A stretch of DNA of 64,000 nucleotides from Psychroflexus torquis ATCC 700755 (GCF_000153485.2 NC_018721.1:2790001-2854000), one strand, 5' to 3'. Counted from the stretch's first letter, positions 29,923-39,752 are shown. Program-made: numbers and translations. Notes: generated from the sequence alone by a model not told the origin.

Positions 29923-30846
29923 ATGAAAATTACAGTAGTAGGTGCAGGTGCAGTAGGCGCTAGTTGTGCAGAGTATATAGCCATAAAAGATTTTGCTTCA
30001 GAAGTAGTTCTGCTTGATATTAAAGAAGGCTTTGCCGAGGGAAAAGCTATGGACTTAATGCAAACTGCAACGCTCAATGATTTCGATACTAAAATTACAG
30101 GAACCACTGGAGATTATTCAAAAACAAAAGATTCTCAAGTGGCGGTTATTACCTCTGGAATTCCTAGAAAACCAGGAATGACTAGAGAAGAACTCATTGG
30201 AATTAATGCTGGAATTGTGAAAGATGTTGCTACTCAATTGGTAAAGCATTCTCCTGATGTTACAATTATAGTCGTAAGCAATCCAATGGATACGATGACT
30301 TATCTTGCTCATAAAGAACTAGGACTTCCAAAAAATAGAATTATTGGAATGGGAGGTGCCCTAGATAGTGCAAGATTCAAATATAGATTAAGTGAGGCAT
30401 TAGGCTGCCCTGGTTCTGATGTTGAAGGCATGGTGATAGGAGGGCATAGTGATACCGGAATGCTTCCGCTAACCCGTTTAGCCACTAGAAATAGTGTGAG
30501 AGTAACTGAATTTTTATCAGAAGAGCGTTTGAATCAAGTGTCTGAAGACACAAAAGTTGGAGGAGCCACTTTAACGAAGTTGCTTGGCACAAGTGCTTGG
30601 TATGCTCCAGGAGCTGCGGTTTCTTCTCTTGTTCAATCTATAGTTTGTGATCAAAAGAAAATGTTCCCTTGTTCTACTTTATTAGATGGAGAATATGGTC
30701 TAAAAGATCTTTGTATTGGTGTTCCAGTTATCATTGGAAAAAATGGAATTGAAAAAATTGTTGAGATAGATCTCAATGATGCCGAAAAAGAAAAACTTAA
30801 AGAAAGTGCAGAAGCTGTGAGAAAGACAAATGGTCTTTTAGAGTAA
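29923..30846 (+). CDS. mdh: Malate dehydrogenase
   Basis: The NAD-dependent TCA-cycle enzyme, 307 residues of the LDH-like MDH type. The dinucleotide fold starts TVVGAGAVGASCAEYIA; the Asp of VVLLDIKEG selects NAD. Substrate-binding arginines are in TSGIPRKPGMTREELIG near residue 80-92, and the catalytic region IGGHSDTGMLPLTRLA near 171-186 holds the His of the His-Asp pair. A terminator follows directly. Confidence 0.96.
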   Translation: MKITVVGAGAVGASCAEYIAIKDFASEVVLLDIKEGFAEGKAMDLMQTATLNDFDTKITGTTGDYSKTKDSQVAVITSGIPRKPGMTREELIGINAGIVKDVATQLVKHSPDVTIIVVSNPMDTMTYLAHKELGLPKNRIIGMGGALDSARFKYRLSEALGCPGSDVEGMVIGGHSDTGMLPLTRLATRNSVRVTEFLSEERLNQVSEDTKVGGATLTKLLGTSAWYAPGAAVSSLVQSIVCDQKKMFPCSTLLDGEYGLKDLCIGVPVIIGKNGIEKIVEIDLNDAEKEKLKESAEAVRKTNGLLE

Positions 30847-30867
30847 GTTTCTGATTCATATAACCTT

Positions 30868-30893
30868 AAACCCGACTTAGGTCGGGTTTTTTG
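30868..30893 (+). terminator. Terminator of mdh
   Basis: AAACCCGAC and GTCGGGTTT pair around TTAG, followed by a T run. Confidence 0.9.
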
Positions 30894-30994
30894 TTTGTTT
30901 TCGATATCGATTTGGGCTTTTGACCACAAAAAAAGATGACTCAAAAGTTAAAATTATCTTTAATAAAAAAATTGCCATTTCTATATCGAAAACC

Positions 30995-31002
30995 TATATT
31001 TG
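30995..31002 (+). promoter_or_regulatory. -7 promoter element of secDF
   Basis: TATATTTG matches TAnnTTTG and an ATTG at 30971-30974 is placed 20 bases upstream as a -33 element. The start codon is 34 bases downstream. Confidence 0.7.
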
Positions 31003-31036
31003 CCTGATTTAAAACAAGACACTAATAATTTTAAGA

Positions 31037-34000
31037 ATGCAGAATAAAGGACTCATTAAACTATTTGCTGTACTATTTGCTTTGGTAAGTATTTATCAAT
31101 TGTCATTTACTTTTATAGCGAGTAACGTTGAAACAGAAGCAGAAATTTTCGCAGAAAGTGAAATACCAGAAAGTGTAGAAAACTTTACACAGGAAAGGAA
31201 TAATGCTGCCGAACAGTATCTAGACTCCATTGGGAATGAGTCAATCTTTGCAGGTATTAGCTACAATACTGCAAAAGGTAAAGAGCTCAATAAAGGCCTG
31301 GACTTGAAGGGTGGTATCAATGTTATACTTCAAATATCGGTCGGTGATTTATTAAAAGGATTAGCTAACAATTCAAAAGACCCCGCTTTTAACCAAGCTA
31401 TAGCTGATGCTGGCGAAGCAAGGAAAAATAGCCAAGATAGCTTCTTGGAATTGTTTTATCAGGCTTTTGAAAGTAAAGAAGGAGCTAGTTTAGCTTCTCC
31501 TGATATTTTTGGAACTAAAGCTTTATCCGATGAGGTAAGCTTTGACATGGAAAACAGCAGTGTGAAGCCAATTATCAATAGAAAAATTGATGAAAGTGTG
31601 ACTTCAGCTTTTGAGGTCTTGAGAGAACGTATTGATAAATTTGGTGTTACACAGCCTAACATTCAACGTCTTGGAGATTCTGGAAGAATTTTAATTGAAC
31701 TTCCGGGGGCTAAAGACATCAGCAGAATCCAAAACCTTTTGCAGAGTACAGCCCAGCTTGAATTTTGGGATGTTTATAGAGCTAATGAATTCTCGGATTA
31801 TTTAGTAACCGCAGATGCTATTGTTTCTGAAAATATTAAAAGTGAGACTGAAAAGTCTGAAGAGACCCAAGTAGAAGCTGATGAACAAGAAGAGACTGAA
31901 ACTGATGATTTAGAAAGTTTACTTTCTTCTGAAGATGAAGAAATTGAAGATTTTTCAAAGTCTAATCCTCTTTTGAGTTTGGTTCAGACTGTTGGACAAC
32001 CTCAAGGCCCTATTATAGCTTATTTTGCTATAAAAGATACTGCTAAAGTGAATTCTTACCTATCAATGCCTCAGGTTAAATCTCAATTGCCTGCTGGTAA
32101 AAAGTTCGCTAAATTTGTTTGGGGAAAACCAGCAAAGGATTCAGAAATAATTGAATTATACGCCTTGAAAGGCAATAGAAATAACGAGCCACAATTAAGC
32201 GGTGCTGTAGTTACAGATGCCCAACAAACTTACGACCAAGTAGGTCGTCTGGCAGTGAGCATGCAAATGGATGGACGTGGTTCTAAAATCTGGGAAGACA
32301 TGACAGGTAAAGCGTCATCTCAAGGCTCTCAAATTGCTATCGTCTTAGACAATATAGTGTATTCTGCACCAGGTGTTTCAAGTGGTCCTATAACTGGAGG
32401 TAGAAGTGAAATTTCAGGAGAATTTTCTATTGAAGAGGCGCAAGATTTAGCGAATGTTTTAAGAGCTGGTAAGCTTCCTGCTTCAGCAAATATTGTACAA
32501 AGTGAGATAGTAGGACCTTCTTTAGGTCAAGAAGCTATTGACAGTGGAGTTTTATCTTTTGGAATCGCTCTTATTTTTGTTCTTCTTTACATGATTTTCT
32601 ATTACGGAAAAGCTGGGATCTATGCTGATATTGCTCTAGTTGTAAACATTTTATTCATATTTGGAGTTTTGTCTGGACTTGGAGCTGTTCTTACCTTACC
32701 TGGTATTGCCGGTATAGTCCTTACCATTGGTATGTCTGTAGATGCAAACGTTCTTATCTTTGAAAGGATAAGAGAAGAGCTTGCAAAAGGCAAAACACAA
32801 GCCGAAGCGATTAGCGACGGTTTTAAAAATGCGCTGTCGTCTATACTTGATGCCAATATTACCACAGGCCTTACTGGATTAATTCTTTTGACTTTTGGTA
32901 CAGGACCTATTAAAGGGTTTGCAACCACTTTATTAATCGGTATCGTCACTTCATTATTCTGTGCGATTTTCTTAACCCGATTATTTATTGCTGGAGGAGG
33001 GAAAAAAGGTAAATCTTTACCATTCTCTACAGGTATAACTAAGAATTGGTTTTTGAATATTGATATCGATTTCTTAAAGAAAAGAAAAGTTGCTTATATC
33101 ATCTCCGCGCTAGCTATACTTATCAGTATAGGTTCTTTAGCTACCAAAGGCCTTAACCAAGGTGTAGATTTTGTTGGAGGAAGAAGCTATACAGTAAGAT
33201 TTGAGCAACCAGTAAACCCTACTGAAATCCAAACTAAATTGGTTCAAGATTTACTGAGTGTAGAAGCAAAAACTTACGGCTCTTCAAGTCAGCTTAAAAT
33301 AACAACTAATTATAAAATCGAAGAGGAAGGAACGGTCATAGATGACGAGATTCAGGCCATTCTATTTAATAATTTAAAAGAGTACCTCCCAGGAGGAATG
33401 ATATTAAAATCTTTTAAGGTTGGTGAATCTGGAAATGATGAAAAAGAGTTTGGTATCATGTCTTCTATAAAAGTGGGACCAACGATTGCAGACGATATTA
33501 AGACGGCATCTTATTATGCTATTATTGGGTCTCTTATCGTTGTTTTCTTATATATTCTTTTGAGATTTAGAAGATGGCAATTTTCTCTAGGTGCCGTAGC
33601 TGCTGTTATTCATGATGTCATTATAGTTCTAGGTCTTTTCTCACTACTCTCTAACGTATTACCGTTTAGTTTAGAAATAGATCAAGCATTTATTGCTGCG
33701 ATTCTTACGGTTATTGGTTATTCTTTAAACGATACCGTAGTTGTTTTTGATAGAATAAGAGAGTACTTCAATGAGCATCCAACTTGGAAGATGCATAAAC
33801 TGATTAACTTAGCGGTAAGTTCTACGATAAGCAGAACAATTAATACCTCTTTAACCACACTCGTGGTATTGACTGCTATTTTTATTTTCGGTGGAGATAG
33901 CATTAGAGGATTTATGTTTGCTCTTATTATAGGAGTGGTTGTAGGTACATATTCTTCCGTATTTATTGCAACGCCTGTTATGTTTGATTCAGTAAATAAA

Positions 34001-34057
34001 AAAGGAATTGATCTAAGTACAACTGTAGCTGAAGAAAAAGGCCAAGTTAATGCGTAA
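31037..34057 (+). CDS. secDF: Fused protein translocase subunit SecDF
   Basis: A 1006-residue RND-type fusion of SecD and SecF that uses the proton gradient to finish Sec export. The SecD half has helix 1 (about 7-27), GLDLKGGINVILQISVGD near 88, an acidic insert rich in Glu/Asp near 275-310, and a helix bundle from about 500 (GIAGIVLTIGMSVDANVLIFERIREEL near 570). The SecF half starts near 680 (VAYIISALAILISIGSLATKG) with VGGRSYTVRFEQP and VIGYSLNDTVVVFDRIREYF near 895-915. Fused SecDF is usual in Bacteroidota. Confidence 0.97.
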   Translation: MQNKGLIKLFAVLFALVSIYQLSFTFIASNVETEAEIFAESEIPESVENFTQERNNAAEQYLDSIGNESIFAGISYNTAKGKELNKGLDLKGGINVILQISVGDLLKGLANNSKDPAFNQAIADAGEARKNSQDSFLELFYQAFESKEGASLASPDIFGTKALSDEVSFDMENSSVKPIINRKIDESVTSAFEVLRERIDKFGVTQPNIQRLGDSGRILIELPGAKDISRIQNLLQSTAQLEFWDVYRANEFSDYLVTADAIVSENIKSETEKSEETQVEADEQEETETDDLESLLSSEDEEIEDFSKSNPLLSLVQTVGQPQGPIIAYFAIKDTAKVNSYLSMPQVKSQLPAGKKFAKFVWGKPAKDSEIIELYALKGNRNNEPQLSGAVVTDAQQTYDQVGRLAVSMQMDGRGSKIWEDMTGKASSQGSQIAIVLDNIVYSAPGVSSGPITGGRSEISGEFSIEEAQDLANVLRAGKLPASANIVQSEIVGPSLGQEAIDSGVLSFGIALIFVLLYMIFYYGKAGIYADIALVVNILFIFGVLSGLGAVLTLPGIAGIVLTIGMSVDANVLIFERIREELAKGKTQAEAISDGFKNALSSILDANITTGLTGLILLTFGTGPIKGFATTLLIGIVTSLFCAIFLTRLFIAGGGKKGKSLPFSTGITKNWFLNIDIDFLKKRKVAYIISALAILISIGSLATKGLNQGVDFVGGRSYTVRFEQPVNPTEIQTKLVQDLLSVEAKTYGSSSQLKITTNYKIEEEGTVIDDEIQAILFNNLKEYLPGGMILKSFKVGESGNDEKEFGIMSSIKVGPTIADDIKTASYYAIIGSLIVVFLYILLRFRRWQFSLGAVAAVIHDVIIVLGLFSLLSNVLPFSLEIDQAFIAAILTVIGYSLNDTVVVFDRIREYFNEHPTWKMHKLINLAVSSTISRTINTSLTTLVVLTAIFIFGGDSIRGFMFALIIGVVVGTYSSVFIATPVMFDSVNKKGIDLSTTVAEEKGQVNA

Positions 34058-34078
34058 CACAATAATCTTATAATTCCA

Positions 34079-34117
34079 TAAAAAAAGCCTTGAAATCATT
34101 TTCAAGGCTTTTTTTAT
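34079..34117. terminator. Terminator between secDF and fabH
   Basis: AAAAAAGCCTTGAAA pairs with TTTCAAGGCTTTTTT around a short TCAT loop. The A and T runs on the two sides allow use by both convergent genes. Confidence 0.9.
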
Positions 34118-34139
34118 GTCTAGTTCGTATGAGATATAG

Positions 34140-35144
34140 CTACCAGCGAATGATAACACTTCCCCAAGTGAAACCACTTCCAAAAGCAGCCATAACTACT
34201 AAGTCTCCTTTTTTAATCCTTCCTTCTTCCCAAGCCTCCGTGAGCGCTATAGGGATGGAAGCTGCCGTTGTGTTTCCATATTTTTCGATATTGTTAAGGA
34301 CTTGGTCATCCTTCAAGCCTAATTTCTTTTGAATAAATTGAGAAATCCTCAGATTCGCTTGATGAGGAATAAACATATCGATATCCTCCTTGGTTAAGTT
34401 ATTGAATTTTAAGCCTTCTTCAATCACTTGAGAGAATCTTGAGACTGCATGTTTAAAAACAACCTGTCCATTCATTTTTGGAAAGTAAGGAATATCTTCT
34501 TGCGAGTTTTCAGCGATGATTTCTGGTACCCATTTCTCAGTCGACGGACCTCTTAAAGATAATTCGTCAATATATTCACCTTCCGAGTGTAGGTGTGACG
34601 ATAAAATTCCTGACTCATCGTCACTTCTACCCAAAATAGCAGCACCTGCACCATCACCAAATATGACAGATACGTGGCGACTTCTATTGGTCATGTCCAG
34701 ACCACCACTATGGTTTTCACTTCCAATTACAAGCACATTTTTATACATACCTGTTTTTATAAATTGATCGGCTACAGAAAGTCCATAAACGAAACCACTA
34801 CACTGGTTTCTAACATCCAATGCAGGACAGGTTTTGATATCCAATTCTTTTTGAATCTGAACACCACAGCCAGGAAAGTAATAATCTGGGCTTAACGTTG
34901 CGAAAACGATAAGCTCTATATCATCTTTGTCAATTTTCGCTCTTTCAATAGCCAGTCGAGCTGCTTTTAAGCCCATTATTGCAGTAGAATTTCCATCTCC
35001 TTTTTTAATATGGCGTCTTTCTTTTATGCCCGTTCGTTCTTGAATCCATTCATCGGAGGTATCCATGACTTTACTCAAGTCCTCGTTGGTAACGACGTGC
35101 TCAGGGACAAATTTTCCTAAACCTATTATTTTTGATGTATACAT
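34140..35144 (-). CDS. fabH: 3-oxoacyl-ACP synthase III (FabH)
   Basis: It starts fatty-acid chains by condensing acyl-CoA with malonyl-ACP. The 334-residue thiolase fold has the catalytic Cys in RNQCSGFVYGLS near residue 113, His in MFIPHQANLRISQF near 255 and Asn in EKYGNTTAASIPIAL near 285. The start MYTSKIIGLGKFVPEHVVTN is typical. Bacteroidota often carry more than one FabH-like gene, so a specialised role is possible. Confidence 0.94.
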   Translation of the reverse strand: MYTSKIIGLGKFVPEHVVTNEDLSKVMDTSDEWIQERTGIKERRHIKKGDGNSTAIMGLKAARLAIERAKIDKDDIELIVFATLSPDYYFPGCGVQIQKELDIKTCPALDVRNQCSGFVYGLSVADQFIKTGMYKNVLVIGSENHSGGLDMTNRSRHVSVIFGDGAGAAILGRSDDESGILSSHLHSEGEYIDELSLRGPSTEKWVPEIIAENSQEDIPYFPKMNGQVVFKHAVSRFSQVIEEGLKFNNLTKEDIDMFIPHQANLRISQFIQKKLGLKDDQVLNNIEKYGNTTAASIPIALTEAWEEGRIKKGDLVVMAAFGSGFTWGSVIIRW

Positions 35145-35210
35145 TGAATTATATATTTAGCAACGCAAGTTACTTATAATTGAGGATTCCTTAAGATTAA
35201 GACCTAAAAA

Positions 35211-35243
35211 AAACGCTCTTCTACTAATTTTCAAAGAGCGTTT
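35211..35243 (-). terminator. Terminator of the AarF-kinase operon
   Basis: AAACGCTCTT and AAGAGCGTTT form a 10-bp stem. Read on the minus strand it is followed by a T run, just past the stop at 35277. Confidence 0.85.
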
Positions 35244-35276
35244 CTCAATCAACTTAATCAATAATCTTTAGATGAT

Positions 35277-36584
35277 TTACATATATTTCTTGTAATCATT
35301 AATATCAACCTTTGCATTCAAATCGTGAAGCAAATTATAAAGACCAAAAAACGTCCGGTTAATATAAAGGAAATGCTTACTTCCTCTGTTACCATTCATT
35401 TTTCTTAATTCTTTATCACTACTATACTTTTCGCTTAATCCTGAAATCTTAGACCAAAATTCTGAATCTCCAAAGTCAAATGTGTCTTTATGAAATGGAC
35501 TGGTGAATAAACTAAGCATCTCGTGAAATAAAGATGAGAAGTATTCGATTTCCCTTTCAGAATCATCGAGTCTTATGATTTCTAATTCTTTAAGTTTTTC
35601 AAAAAAGAATTCGGGATTATTTATATTTTCAGGTATTGCCAATTCAAAATAGGGTGTGTAAAACTGAAGTGGAATCGTTTTGATACATCCAAAATCGATG
35701 GCGATTAAATTATGGTCTTTATCGATTAAGAAATTTCCTGGATGTGGATCAGCATGGACTTCCTTAAGTTTGTGAAATTGGAACATATAAAAGTTCCAAA
35801 GGGTCTGTCCTATTGAATTTCCTGTTTCTTCACTAAATTCCAACTTAACAAAATCACTTAAATGTTTACCATCCATCCAGTCCATGGTAATAATTCGCTC
35901 ACTCGATAAATTCTCGTAATACTTTGGAAACTTCAAGTTCGGAATTACTGCACACGCTTTAGAAATACGTTGGCTCTGTTCAACCTCAAGGATATAATCT
36001 GTTTCCTCTATGAGTTTATCTTCAATTTCTTTAAAGTATCTTTTAGAATCTTCACCTTTTAAGTTAAACATCCTCGTCGCTATAGGCTTAACCATAGCAA
36101 GGTCAGAACTAATGCTATCTGCTACTCCTGGATATTGAATCTTTATAGCGTACTTATTCCCATCTTTTTCAGCCCTGTGAACTTGACCAATACTCGCTGC
36201 GTTTACTGAATCTGCAGTGAATTTGTCGAAGATTTCTTCTGGGTACTTACCGTTATACTTTTTGAACGTTCTTCTAACTAAAGGCGCAGATAATGGAGGA
36301 ACACTAAATTGAGCTAAACTAAATTTTTCCACATAGGCACTTGGCAATAGACTTTTGTCCATGGATAGCATCTGTGCTACCTTAAGCGCACTCCCTTTTA
36401 GATTTTTTAATCCATCATAAATATCGTTGGCATTGTCTTCATCCAGACTATCTCTAGTCAATTCAGGATTGAAGGCTTTTTTGGAATAATATTTTAAATA
36501 ATTAGCACCAACTTTAGTCCCTGTTCCAATCAATTTTGAAGTACGACTAAATTTGCCTGTGGGTATTTTATCAATTGTTTTCAT
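35277..36584 (-). CDS. AarF/ABC1/UbiB-family kinase-like protein
   Basis: A 435-residue atypical kinase. It shows the ABC1 signature: an N-terminal KVAQMLSMDKSLLP (a variant of KxGQ) near residue 66, NAASIGQVHRAEKDGNKYA near 148 with the nucleotide Lys in AIKIQYPG, and EVHADPHPGNFLI with AIDFGCIKTIP near 270-295. UbiB-type proteins support isoprenoid quinone synthesis or lipid homeostasis; the target here is unknown. The TetR-like gene lies 3 bases upstream in the same operon. Confidence 0.92.
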   Translation of the reverse strand: MKTIDKIPTGKFSRTSKLIGTGTKVGANYLKYYSKKAFNPELTRDSLDEDNANDIYDGLKNLKGSALKVAQMLSMDKSLLPSAYVEKFSLAQFSVPPLSAPLVRRTFKKYNGKYPEEIFDKFTADSVNAASIGQVHRAEKDGNKYAIKIQYPGVADSISSDLAMVKPIATRMFNLKGEDSKRYFKEIEDKLIEETDYILEVEQSQRISKACAVIPNLKFPKYYENLSSERIITMDWMDGKHLSDFVKLEFSEETGNSIGQTLWNFYMFQFHKLKEVHADPHPGNFLIDKDHNLIAIDFGCIKTIPLQFYTPYFELAIPENINNPEFFFEKLKELEIIRLDDSEREIEYFSSLFHEMLSLFTSPFHKDTFDFGDSEFWSKISGLSEKYSSDKELRKMNGNRGSKHFLYINRTFFGLYNLLHDLNAKVDINDYKKYM

Positions 36585-36587
36585 CGC

Positions 36588-37250
36588 TTATTTCATTGTT
36601 TCTTTGTAAAGGAATTTTCCGAAATCGAAAACCTTTTCAAGAGGGGTATTATCAAGTACGTCAAAAATGGTGTTGACGGATTTTTCAATAGCAACATCTG
36701 TTTTTTCAAAATCTGCTGATTTATCATCTTTCCAGAATTTCAACAGAAATAAAAATTGAATCCATGCGGCTTCAGAATAGATAGATTCATTTCGTTTTAG
36801 AAAGCTGTAAGACTTCTCATCATTGTCATCTTCTATCAACTCCTTTGCAAAAGATTTGATATTTCTACGCAAGCCTTTTAATTGTTTTAAGTTCTTAAGC
36901 TGATCTTCATTTTCCTCAAGAACATAAAGTACGTAACTTCTATTAGCAGTCAAAATTTCAAAGAAGGTAAAAAAGAAGGTGAGCATTTTCTCTCTACTTC
37001 CATAATTAGCAACTTCTTCATTTTGATTCATCAGGGAATGGGCATTATCAAAAAAGGATTCCCAGATATCTTCCCTTAGGGCTTGAAAATTACCGAAGTA
37101 TTTATAAAAATCTTTCTCTTCAAATTTGTTATTCTTAGCAAACTTATAAACCGACCTAGGAATGTGTTCATGCTCTAAGACATGATCCATATAATAAGTT
37201 ATGATGTCGATCTTAGATAAGTTCTTTTCAACTTTAGGTTTGGTTGCCAT
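36588..37250 (-). CDS. TetR-like transcriptional regulator
   Basis: A 220-residue protein with an N-terminal helix-turn-helix (about residues 10-55: IITYYMDHVLEH, IPRSVYKFAKNNKFEEKDFYKYFGNFQAL) that fits the TetR pattern ending in a YxYF-like stabilising helix. The rest is an all-helical ligand/dimer domain. It precedes the AarF-kinase gene by 3 bases and probably regulates this operon. It is divergent from htpG. Confidence 0.82.
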   Translation of the reverse strand: MATKPKVEKNLSKIDIITYYMDHVLEHEHIPRSVYKFAKNNKFEEKDFYKYFGNFQALREDIWESFFDNAHSLMNQNEEVANYGSREKMLTFFFTFFEILTANRSYVLYVLEENEDQLKNLKQLKGLRRNIKSFAKELIEDDNDEKSYSFLKRNESIYSEAAWIQFLFLLKFWKDDKSADFEKTDVAIEKSVNTIFDVLDNTPLEKVFDFGKFLYKETMK

Positions 37251-37338
37251 AATATTAAATTTATATACAAATATAATTATTGTTTGATTTTCATGGTTTA
37301 ACTTTAAACGAAATCTTTTGTTAAATCTACTGTCCTTA

Positions 37339-37351
37339 TGTCAGATTGTCA
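37339..37351 (+). promoter_or_regulatory. Paired TGTCA direct repeat upstream of htpG
   Basis: TGTCA occurs at 37339-37343 and 37347-37351 (8-bp period), about 57 bases before the htpG ATG. A near-consensus -7 element (TTAGTTTG, 37369-37376) follows at promoter-like spacing. A stress-responsive element is plausible, unproven. Confidence 0.35.
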
Positions 37352-37407
37352 CAAAAGCATTAGCGGTATTTAGTTTGCTATTGATTAGTAAATTAAAAAT
37401 AATATAT

Positions 37408-39300
37408 ATGGCTACCGGTAATATTAACGTTTCAGTAGAAAACATTTTTCCACTGATTAAAAAATTCCTTTACAGCGATCACGAAATATTCCTAAGGGAA
37501 TTGATTTCCAATGCAACTGACGCGACTTTAAAGCTGAATCATTTGATTAGAATTGGTGAGGCTAAAATTGAAGCCAAGCATCCTAAAATTGAAATCAAAA
37601 TTAATAAAGAAGACAATACACTTCATATTATCGATGAAGGTGTAGGAATGACTAAGGATGAAGTTGAAAAATATATTAATGAAATTGCTTTTTCAGGTGC
37701 TGAAGAATTTTTAGAAAAATATAAAGATTCCGATTCGAAAGATACGGGGATTATAGGTCATTTTGGTTTAGGCTTCTATTCTGCCTTTATGGTGGCTAAT
37801 AAAGTCGAGATCAAAACCAAATCTTGGAAAGACGAGCCAGCAGCCCATTGGACTTGTGAAGGGACTACTAAATTTAGCTTAGAAGAGTCTGATAAAACTG
37901 ATCGCGGTACTGAAATTATTCTTCATATCAATGATGACGAAAAAGAATTTCTAGAAGACCAAAGGATCACCGAACTTCTTGTGAAGTACAATAAGTTTAT
38001 GCCTATTTCCATTAAGTTTGGAACAAAGGAAAAAGAACTTCCAAAGGCTGAGGATGCTAAAGAAGAGGATGAGCCAAAAAAAGTGACTGTAGATAATATT
38101 ATCAACAATCCTAATCCAGCTTGGACTAAGCAACCTACAGAACTTGAAGATGCAGATTATAATTCATTTTATAGTGAATTGTACCCAACTCAATTTGAAG
38201 AGCCTTTATTTCATATTCACTTAAACGTAGATTACCCGTTTAACTTGACAGGGATTCTCTACTTTCCAAAATTGGGTAACGACCTATCTGCACAAAAAGA
38301 TAAAATTCAACTGTATCAAAATCAGGTTTATGTCACAGACAATGTAGAAGGCATCGTACCGGAATTTTTGACGATGTTGAAAGGTGTTATCGACTCACCT
38401 GACATTCCTTTAAATGTTTCTAGGTCTTATTTACAAGCAGATGGTGCTGTCAAAAAGATTTCTAGTTATATCACTAGAAAGGTTGCCGATAAGTTGAAAT
38501 CCATATTCAATGATAATAGAGAAGATTTTGAAAAGAAATGGAACGACATCAAAGTAGTGATAGAATATGGAATGCTTTCTGAAGACAAGTTTTTTGAAAA
38601 AGCCCAGAGCTTCGCTTTATATCCAACTACAGATGAAAAATTCTACACCTTAGAGGAACTGAAAAATGAGATTTCAGAACTGCAAACGGATAAGGAGGAT
38701 AAGCTAGTAATTCTTTATGCTTCAAATAAAGATACGCAACATAGCTATATTAAAAGAGCTGAAGCTAAAGGGTACAAAGTGGTCTTGTTAGACTCTCCTA
38801 TCGTATCTCATTTAATTCAGAAAATAGAACAGGAAAACGAGCAAAAAGTTTCTTTCGTTAGAGTAGATAGTGATCACGTTGAAAACTTGATTAAAAAGGA
38901 TACTGAGCAAGTGTCTAAACTTAGCGATGAAGAAAAAGAAACCGTTAAGACTAGTTTCGAAACTGTAGTTCCTAAAGAACGCTACACCGTACAGTTGGAA
39001 GCGCTAGATTCTGATACTGCTCCAGTAGTGATAACTCAGCCTGAGTTTATGCGTCGAATGAAAGAGATGCAGCAATCCGGTGGCGGAGGAATGTTTGGAA
39101 TGGGAAATATGCCAGAAATGTACAATTTAGTGGTAAACACCAACAACCCATTGATCTCTAAAATTCTGAAAGCAAAAGAAGATTCTAAAAAAGAAGCTCT
39201 AATTAAGCAGAGTTTAGATTTAGCACTTCTTTCTCAGAATTTATTAAAGGGAGAAGAATTGACGAATTTCGTTGAGCGAAGCTTCAAAATGATTAAATAA
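37408..39300 (+). CDS. htpG: Molecular chaperone HtpG (Hsp90)
   Basis: The bacterial Hsp90 ATPase. I start at 37408 (MATGNINVSVENIFPLIKKF, 630 residues); the frame open from 37318 adds a hydrophobic stretch overlapping the promoter and is rejected. GHKL motifs: FLRELISNATDATLKL near 29, IDEGVGMTKDEV near 78, GIIGHFGLGFYSAFMV near 117, then a charged linker near 220, the middle domain with NVSRSYLQAD near 340, and a C-terminal dimer domain with a Gly/Met-rich GGGGMFGMGNMPEM near 565. Confidence 0.96.
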   Translation: MATGNINVSVENIFPLIKKFLYSDHEIFLRELISNATDATLKLNHLIRIGEAKIEAKHPKIEIKINKEDNTLHIIDEGVGMTKDEVEKYINEIAFSGAEEFLEKYKDSDSKDTGIIGHFGLGFYSAFMVANKVEIKTKSWKDEPAAHWTCEGTTKFSLEESDKTDRGTEIILHINDDEKEFLEDQRITELLVKYNKFMPISIKFGTKEKELPKAEDAKEEDEPKKVTVDNIINNPNPAWTKQPTELEDADYNSFYSELYPTQFEEPLFHIHLNVDYPFNLTGILYFPKLGNDLSAQKDKIQLYQNQVYVTDNVEGIVPEFLTMLKGVIDSPDIPLNVSRSYLQADGAVKKISSYITRKVADKLKSIFNDNREDFEKKWNDIKVVIEYGMLSEDKFFEKAQSFALYPTTDEKFYTLEELKNEISELQTDKEDKLVILYASNKDTQHSYIKRAEAKGYKVVLLDSPIVSHLIQKIEQENEQKVSFVRVDSDHVENLIKKDTEQVSKLSDEEKETVKTSFETVVPKERYTVQLEALDSDTAPVVITQPEFMRRMKEMQQSGGGGMFGMGNMPEMYNLVVNTNNPLISKILKAKEDSKKEALIKQSLDLALLSQNLLKGEELTNFVERSFKMIK

Positions 39301-39322
39301 TACAAGATTTCATATTAAGTTT

Positions 39323-39353
39323 TAAAAACCACTTCCTCGGAAGTGGTTTTTTT
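39323..39353 (+). terminator. Terminator of htpG
   Basis: AAAAACCACTTC and GAAGTGGTTTTT pair around CTCG, followed by a T run. Confidence 0.92.
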
Positions 39354-39379
39354 ATTTCAAGATCTCTGACTACCAACGA

Positions 39380-39681
39380 GACTTTTAAAGATTGAAATAG
39401 AATTTGATTGTATGCCATATTTGAAAGAAAAATTGCTGCAAAAAAAATCAGATTAAATTTCTAAAGAAGCTGTTTAAAAACCTGAAATTTTGTCACCTTC
39501 TCCCAAGCTTATTGAGTTTCAAGGTCTACGTTTTAATTAATTGAGATTCTGAAATAAATTCAGAATGACAAAATTTTAAGTTTTTAGAAAGTTTTTTTAT
39601 TTTTAAAGATAGCTGGTGTCCATGTGACTTTTAAAGGTTGAAAAAAAATCTGATTGTGTGCACTATTTAAAGGATAAATGG
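39380..39681. repeat. Degenerate direct repeat and palindromic intergenic repeat
   Basis: The 470-base gap between htpG and thrS has no gene. It holds two diverged 54-base copies beginning GACTTTTAAAG (39380-39434 and 39626-39681, about 80 % alike). Between them, at 39543-39570, is GAGATTCTGAA-ataaa-TTCAGAATGACA, a hairpin of the kind scattered through flavobacterial intergenic DNA. Confidence 0.55.
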
Positions 39682-39744
39682 ACATATGGTTCTGTATTGA
39701 ACCAAACAAAAGCCATTTGATATTGCAAAGAAAGATTATCTAAC

Positions 39745-39752
39745 TATCTTTG
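39745..39752 (+). promoter_or_regulatory. -7 promoter element of thrS-infC-rpmI-rplT
   Basis: TATCTTTG matches TAnnTTTG, with ATTG at 39722-39725 19 bases upstream as a -33 element. The thrS start is 19 bases downstream. No T-box or long leader is visible. Confidence 0.7.

Noticed and set aside
32620..32949. Open minus-strand frames inside secDF, guaB, rimO, ftsY and others
   Set aside because: They are antisense shadows of strongly conserved genes with no initiation signals or family features of their own.
37318..37407. 30-residue N-terminal extension of HtpG
   Set aside because: It overlaps the promoter region and precedes the conserved HtpG start MATGNINVSVENIF.
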